This document shows positions 58,509 through 64,000 of a stretch of DNA of 64,000 nucleotides, piece by piece. The stretch spans positions 24,859,090-24,923,089 of the forward strand of contig NC_084591.1 in the NCBI RefSeq assembly GCF_033807715.1, in the 5' to 3' direction. This stretch comes from Cololabis saira (taxonomy: Eukaryota; Chordata; Actinopteri; Beloniformes; Belonidae). The notes beneath the pieces are model-generated. The model saw only the letters and a program-made list of their open reading frames with translations. It made no database searches and was not told where the DNA came from. Position 1 is the first letter of the stretch. Every line of letters starts with the position of its first letter. The position numbers and the translations under genes are program-made.

Positions 58509-59241
58509 GTGTCATGGGACTCTGTATTGAGTCCTTGACCATAATTGGTGAGAATTAGCGCCGCCCCTTCTTCTGATTGGTTGTCCCTATTTTCTGACTA
58601 TTTTGAATGGTTTGACATAGAGAGTCGTGGGTGGTGTCATCGGACTCTTTATTGAGTCCTTGAGCTTCATTGGCCTGAATTAGCCCCGCCCCTTCTTCTG
58701 ATTGGTCGATATTTCCTAGTTCCTATTTTTTTTTTTTTTTTATCCCGGTTTTTTCCCCCATTTTATCACCCAGTGCTCCTACCTAGACAGTCCTGGGCAT
58801 TGCCATCCTCTACCAACCCCGCACTGAGCTCAGGTCTCCTCCTTAACCTGAGGAGTGAGCAGGCCGCATCTTTTCACCAGGCAGGGTGGGGCTTCTCCGG
58901 CCGGAATAACGTGATCCTTCCACGCGCTACGTCCGGCCGGATCCTCCCCATCCCATCTGGCGTCCCGGTTGGCCAGAGGGGGCATGTATAGCCCAGGTGT
59001 GCATTTTTTTGTGAGGGTAGCTCACATTGCTACCTAAGGTAGGATCAAACCCAGGACCTTCTTGCTGTGAGACGGCTGCACTACCAGCTGCGCCACCGTG
59101 CCCCCATATAGTTCCTATTTTCTGACATAACTTTTGAACGGTTTGACATAGAAAGTCGTGGGTGGTGTAATTTCTGATATGCTTATGGGGGCGGTGGCCG
59201 TGAGTGCGAGGGCCCGTTCATCACTGCTTGCAGCTTTAATT
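58509..59241 (-). repeat. Helitron-like repeat copy B, part right of the Pao element
   Basis: It resumes with gtgtcatgggactctgtatt. A unit of about 125 bp (gtgtcat-ggactct-tattgagtccttga ... gccccttcttctgattgg ... gtttgacatagagagtcgtg) occurs at 58509-58633 and again from about 58636, with a third partial copy at 59121-59172. The outer end is gagggcccgttcatcactgc followed by ttgcagctttaatt (about 59207-59241). A SINE is inserted at 58730-59108. Confidence 0.65.
58730..59108 (-). mobile_element. tRNA-derived SINE with 13-bp target duplication
   Basis: On the minus strand it starts GGGGGCACGGTGGCGCAGCT, GGTAGTGCAGCC (A box TGGCGCAGCTGG), continues with GGTCCTGGGTTTGATCC (B box) and ends in a poly(A) run, seen as T at 58730-58741. 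The direct repeat tagttcctatttt is found at 58717-58729 and 59109-59121. Length about 380 bp including the tail. It inserted into Helitron-like copy B. Confidence 0.9.
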
Positions 59242-60975
59242 ATCTTCTATTTTATCACTTTGTTGTTTACATATTTGTTTAAACTTAGTTGAAATGCTTT
59301 AGTTCTTGTTTGAGGGCACGTTTAGATATTTGTATTCAACTTTGTTAACCGCTGCTGGGGGAGCCATGTGAGAGCTGGGGGCAGTAGTGAGCCCAAGGTG
59401 TTCAGTGACAACAACTGCAGGAAGTACCAGAGTCCTGAAGCAACCCTTAAAGGGGGGAGCTGTTGTCAGACATACATACAGACTTGTGTTAGAAAAGATG
59501 CCTTGATATGCAAATCAGGTAATAAAAGATGGAGATCGCAGATCTCAGACTATGATGCCATCAAAACAGCATCTGTCCTCCTAAGTCCATTATTTATGTC
59601 ACCATGCATATAATACTACAGTAACTAAACTAAGAAATATGTTTTGTAGTATGTTAATACATGATATAATTGAATTAAAAAAAACATTGAAAAGTTAAGG
59701 TTATTGTTGCTTATGGATATTTCCTTGGAAAATGTATTATTAAGCTGCTTTACATCTGAAACTTGGGAAGCTTCAACATAATATACTAACTCTTTCCTCT
59801 ACAACCCATTTCAGGCCATCTGGTCTTTTCGATCTGTAAAGTGAATTTTAACTCATGTTAAGATCATGCAAGCGTGAGATGTAATACTGTATGTTTCTTC
59901 TTCAGGTTGGTTACTGTACAAAGCAGTCAGAGGATTTGCTCTACAAACAGAGGAATGATTAAAAGATTGCTGATTGGAAATACTGAAAGCAGCACATCTG
60001 TTCATGTGTTTCAACACACAACAAAGCATATAATGCCACCCTGTGTCTCTCAGGAAAAATGAATGCAAGCAGAAAGAAACCCATAAAATCTAAAAGGAAA
60101 AAAACCAAGTGGCTACACTTGTGTTGTAAGCATTCTCTCTATGAAAGGTTACAAAAATATCATGCATTTCAGTCTGACTTTTGTTTGTTTTCCGCCAAAA
60201 AATAGCAACGACTGTGTTGACAACCATGCTGAGTTGTGTAAAGTGGCAATCAAAAGTTGTGCTTTTGTTTTCACTTCGACACAGCTCTAACCTTTATTGT
60301 GAGAGCTGAAGTATTTTATTATGTCATAACCACCAAGCCTGTATCAAATATTAGGTATCAGTGCTCCCCAGAGTACCAATTTGTTTTTACTGGTGGGCTC
60401 ATTGAGTCTCTGTGGGTATAAGCCTGTGATTTTCCTCCTGATGGACTAAGCACAGATAGATTTACACTGATTCAACTCAGTGGACATTTGAGCGGTCACT
60501 GGAGCTATTTAAGACAAGTTTATGCTCAGATTTATGTGCTTAAAATGCTACTGATACAGCTAGAATTGTCTCACACAGACAGAAGCAGCGCTTTCATGCT
60601 GCATCAGTGTGTAATGAAGGTTTTCATTGCTCACATGAGAAGCACATTGATTTGTACTTTAAAATCAGCATTTTAAGAAAAAAACGATAATTGCTCCAAG
60701 CCGGATGTAATTGAGCGTTGATGTTTTCATGCCATTGTACGACGATAGCTGCCTCTCAGCCGACAGTGATGAAGGCATGTTTTGTGAAATATGCACATAC
60801 TGGAGTAAAGGTTGGGTGCAAGAAAATATATTATATTATTGATGATGCAATGTCTGTTAATCTAATGCTGTCCAAGTTTCTTACTACTGAAGCTTTTCCT
60901 GGCTTTTCGGGATCAAAGAGACCTTGGAGGGCCTGAACACAATTTCAAGGCTGGAGGAAATTGTGATGTATTGGA
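59242..60975. other. Intergenic sequence, nothing recognised
   Basis: No gene or repeat end that I can support; only short random open frames. Confidence 0.4.
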
Positions 60976-61106
60976 TTTTACCTCCTAAGACCTGGTGACT
61001 TTCTTTTTATTGTGCTTTGGGTCCGTTAATAAACTAAACATAATGATTTAGACAAAGCATTGTGTGATTTCCACTTACGTGTACGCCAGGTCCTAGGAGG
61101 TTAAAA
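60976..61106. mobile_element. Short inverted-repeat element (MITE), about 131 bp
   Basis: The left end ttttacctcctaagacctgg and the reverse complement of the right end, ttttaacctcctaggacctg, match with small differences; the interior gttaataaactaaacataat is AT-rich. The layout fits a MITE. Target duplication not clear. Confidence 0.65.
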
Positions 61107-63399
61107 TCATCCCACAAGCTTTCAATTCATAGGAAAACATGTTGATTAAAAATATTGTTGTCTATGTTATACATTTTGTAAATGTTTGATGGAGCCTGTA
61201 GGTTCAAACTACCCTTTGTCAAAGTTGACTTTTTTCATTTTTTTTCCCCTTGTCCTTTTCTGGCTTTAGTCTTGATTGCTGGTGAAACCTCTGTTCTTGG
61301 CTTATTTCCTCTCTTCCTACTTTCGTGTATTAGTTTGAAAGTATTTTGTTTGTGATTTGTATTTTGACTTCTTTTGCCTCTTCCTTCCTTAAATCATTTG
61401 ACTCACAAAGTTCTACAAATTGATTGATAAACCACATGAGAGCCAGGGCCACCTTTTCCATACGGTTCCTTTGTTATAAGGAAAACTCCCATTCGCAAAA
61501 TGAAATGGAGAAATAAAACCGCCACGACAAATGAAAAAGACAGATCTCCAGAACACATGCCAAGGTGCATGAGATTTAAAGCTTCAATTAAATGTGCATT
61601 TTATCGACATGCATGGAAGTTATTTAACTTCCATGCATGTCGATAAAATGCACAGTGGAGACTGAAGTTTTCCATGGAGACATGATGCACAAAATACATA
61701 ACAACTTTTCAGTTCTAACTAACTGAGATTGCTATGTAAAGTTTCATGAGATTAAAAGCTTGACATGCTTGTGACACCTCCCTCGTCCTTCCCTCACATA
61801 CTGTAAACAGTGACAACAGAGGTGTGAAACCTAAGCTGACAACTGATGAACTGAGGTGAGAGAAGGTGCGCGGGGATCTGTTGTGATAGAACCTGGTGAT
61901 AATTAAATGAGAAAAAAAATCACACTGTCTTCTCCTTAAAAGGAACAGAATGAAAAAAGTCATGTTAATGTATACATCATAAAAGGTGTCATAAAAATTG
62001 TGTGTAGTGTCCAAAATCTGAAAATGCTACTGAATGTGAACCATTTTGCTGATCTGAACAAAACTCACAGCAACTAATGAGATCTAGGTGAGTAACGTTG
62101 GTAGCAAGTCCAAAGTCAGTGAGACAAAGTATTTAAATTGACAATGTTCATTAATGCTCAGTTATGATTTCATATTCTCAAAAGAGATAAACAATCAATG
62201 AGGAACCTATGAGTAGGCCATATATTGTAGTGTATGAAAGGTTTTACCTTCCTAAGACAAAACTGTGTTTTTGTTTTAGTTTGTGCCTTTCCACATCCTG
62301 TTTTATAGCAGGTAAAATCTGATGCACATCCAAAATGAAAATGTATATGATGCTCAAGGGCACTGTTCAAATCACTGATCTGGTGAAGCTTTAAGGAATT
62401 ATACAATGAAATGTGACCAAAACTATGTTTGTTTCACCAGAGGGTGGAGCAACAGAGTTAATTGATTCTTGTCCTTTAAACTTTATCAGCGGGAGAGCCT
62501 TATGAAATGTGTAAAATTCAGGGCAGATCATTAGACAATGCGTGCAAGCTATTGTAGAACAATTTATTCATTCGAGACAATGAAACCTGTTGCGTTGCCA
62601 CGACCACAGTTTCAGATGTAAAGTCACCATTTTTGCACCAGCACATTCTTCAGCATGTACAGAAAATATGTTAATCTAATCATCCTGTTAGGAGAAGCAC
62701 CTCATAGGGTACAACCTGTCACCATTAGGCAGGTTTGTTAAAATTCACAGGTGTGCACAATATCGAAAATATATCTCACTTCCTGTTGGACGTGGCTAGC
62801 ATTGTTTTACAAACGTTAAGTCTTGGGGAGTCCAACACATCGACCAAATTTGGTGAGATCACAACATCAGTGACACAAGTGTTCTGGACTCATTGTTACG
62901 TGCAGACGTTCTGCACTTCTCCTCAGGTTTCCATGGTTTATGAGCGGATTAGGGAGTGGCTCAGCACTGTGTAGTCCTTGGTGCCACCCACTTTATCTGT
63001 TTTTGCAAAGCTCTTTTTAGATCAGTTAGTTAGATCTTTTGTTATTTGATTTGACCATTTGTAGTTAATAGGAAGTAAAGCTTGTGGGTTTTTTTTTTTT
63101 TTATATTTCATTAGTTTGTTTTGGCACAACCGTTTGTCCCTTTCTCCCCCACAAGTAAAAGCAACTGGTATCCTTTTCTCAAAACCAGTCAATAACTACC
63201 ATTCTGTCTTCATTCCCTGGTTTAATAGCAGACAAATTATGATAATTAGAATCCTTACAGAAACAATTCTCACACCTTATGTGGGTTGGGCCCTAAAAAA
63301 TGTGAAACAAGCATCAGACAATACAAGATTTTAGATGTAAAATAAGGACAGGGACATGTAGAACCATTTTTAAAGTGGACAAACAAGGTAATGCTCTAA
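61107..63399. other. Intergenic sequence with one large palindrome
   Basis: Apart from the inverted repeat at 61593-61654, I see no gene or repeat. Confidence 0.4.
61593..61654. repeat. 30-bp perfect inverted repeat, 2-bp spacer
   Basis: The arms 61593-61622 (tgtgcattttatcgacatgc ...) and 61625-61654 (... gcatgtcgataaaatgcaca) are exact reverse complements around tt. It would form a 30-bp hairpin or cruciform. Confidence 0.97.
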
Positions 63400-63600
63400 C
63401 ACAGTGGTCTTCAACCCTGGTCCGACTCCCTGTCCTGCATACTTTAGATGTTCCTCCCAAAAAAACACCTGATTGGATCACTATCAGCTTGACATCCAAG
63501 TACACACAAGTCTGTTAATGGTTCACTATTCTGAGTAAAGCAAACTAACATCTAAACCATGCAGGACAGTTGGTCCTAAGGACCACGGTCGAATAACCCT
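63400..63600. mobile_element. hAT-like MITE, about 200 bp
   Basis: cagtggtcttcaaccctggt ... ctgtcctgcatactttagatgtt on the left mirrors aacatctaaaccatgcagga, cagttggtcctaaggaccac, ggtcgaataaccct on the right. The flanks ctctaaca and ctactaaca are similar and may be a degraded target duplication. I recognise the style as a common fish hAT-type MITE. No coding content. Confidence 0.65.
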
Positions 63601-64000
63601 ACTAACAAAAAGCTTTCACTGTGGCAAACAATCTATTCAGAGCCTAAAAAACCTTTAAGTAAATACAGCTTCATTCTAACCAGTGCAGTTGATAAAAGGG
63701 CACGTCATTATTCACAAGCATCCCCAAAATACGAGTTATACCAGACATTTTCATGATAACTGATTCAGTCAGTTATTGAAACAGGATTCTGTGACTCATT
63801 ATTCAGTTTTAAGATACCTAGCTAACTCAAGTGGAAAACACTAAAAACACAGATTGGACGCATCCAGGTCTTTCACTAAATCTGATTTCTGAGGCCCCTC
63901 CACCTAATCTCTGCCTAAAGTCTCCTATTTTAACAAAATGCAAAGACCAAACAAGCTTTTGTTCCTTTTTTCTGTTTAATTGTACTTTTCTGTTTATTCC
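63601..64000. other. Unassigned sequence to the window end
   Basis: Nothing recognised. Confidence 0.4.

Overview
The window looks like a piece of a teleost fish chromosome. It is AT-rich, has long stretches without coding sequence, carries (CA)n, (TA)n and (TC)n microsatellites, and is crowded with transposon families typical of ray-finned fish (Tc1, hAT, RTE-, L2/Rex1- and L1-type LINEs, BEL/Pao, tRNA-derived SINEs, short inverted-repeat elements). No prokaryotic or viral gene arrangement is present. The species cannot be fixed from the sequence alone.

I can defend only one host gene: cadherin-13 (T-cadherin, cdh13) on the + strand. One exon (14156-14389) encodes the end of one cadherin repeat, with its LEDYNDNAP calcium-binding linker, and the start of the next. 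A second (17853-18071) encodes the rest of the last repeat, a short Cys-rich stretch and a hydrophobic tail of the kind removed when a GPI anchor is attached. That exon ends in a consensus GTAAGT donor. A very strong acceptor at 33087-33088 is in phase and would add only Arg-Leu-stop, so the true last exon and 3' UTR may be at 33089 to about 34.6-34.7 kb. On this reading, positions 1-14155 are intron, 18072-33088 is the last intron, and everything after about 34.7 kb is intergenic.

The rest is mobile DNA in layers. From 1 to 5 kb there are a Helitron-like repeat, a pogo-like element, a hAT remnant with a BED finger cut by a 620-bp hAT MITE (8-bp target duplication), and an L2/Rex1-type LINE in inverted halves. 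From 8.17 to 12.67 kb two elements with TTAA target sites share one TTAA. The first holds a broken RTE-type LINE that itself holds a 365-bp MITE; the second holds a 131-bp Harbinger-like MITE. A 26-27 kb region on the minus strand and a 32 kb region on the plus strand hold LINE reverse-transcriptase remnants. A complete-length but inactivated Tc1 element occupies 36404-37983, and a decayed L1-type LINE occupies 43.6-46.6 kb.

The largest structure is a young BEL/Pao retrotransposon at 50041-58508 (minus strand). It has 1,493-bp near-identical LTRs and one 1,804-codon gag-pol frame whose integrase is truncated. It sits inside a second copy of the Helitron-like repeat (49313-59241), which also carries a SINE with a 13-bp target duplication.

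Several short, almost perfect snap-back inverted repeats (for example 4135-4209, 6411-6456, 21352-21389 and 61593-61654) are scattered through the window and are not explained by any element I recognise. I did not find a convincing new multi-gene system. The most unusual items are the Pao element without a clear target duplication, the paired TTAA elements, and the snap-back repeats.
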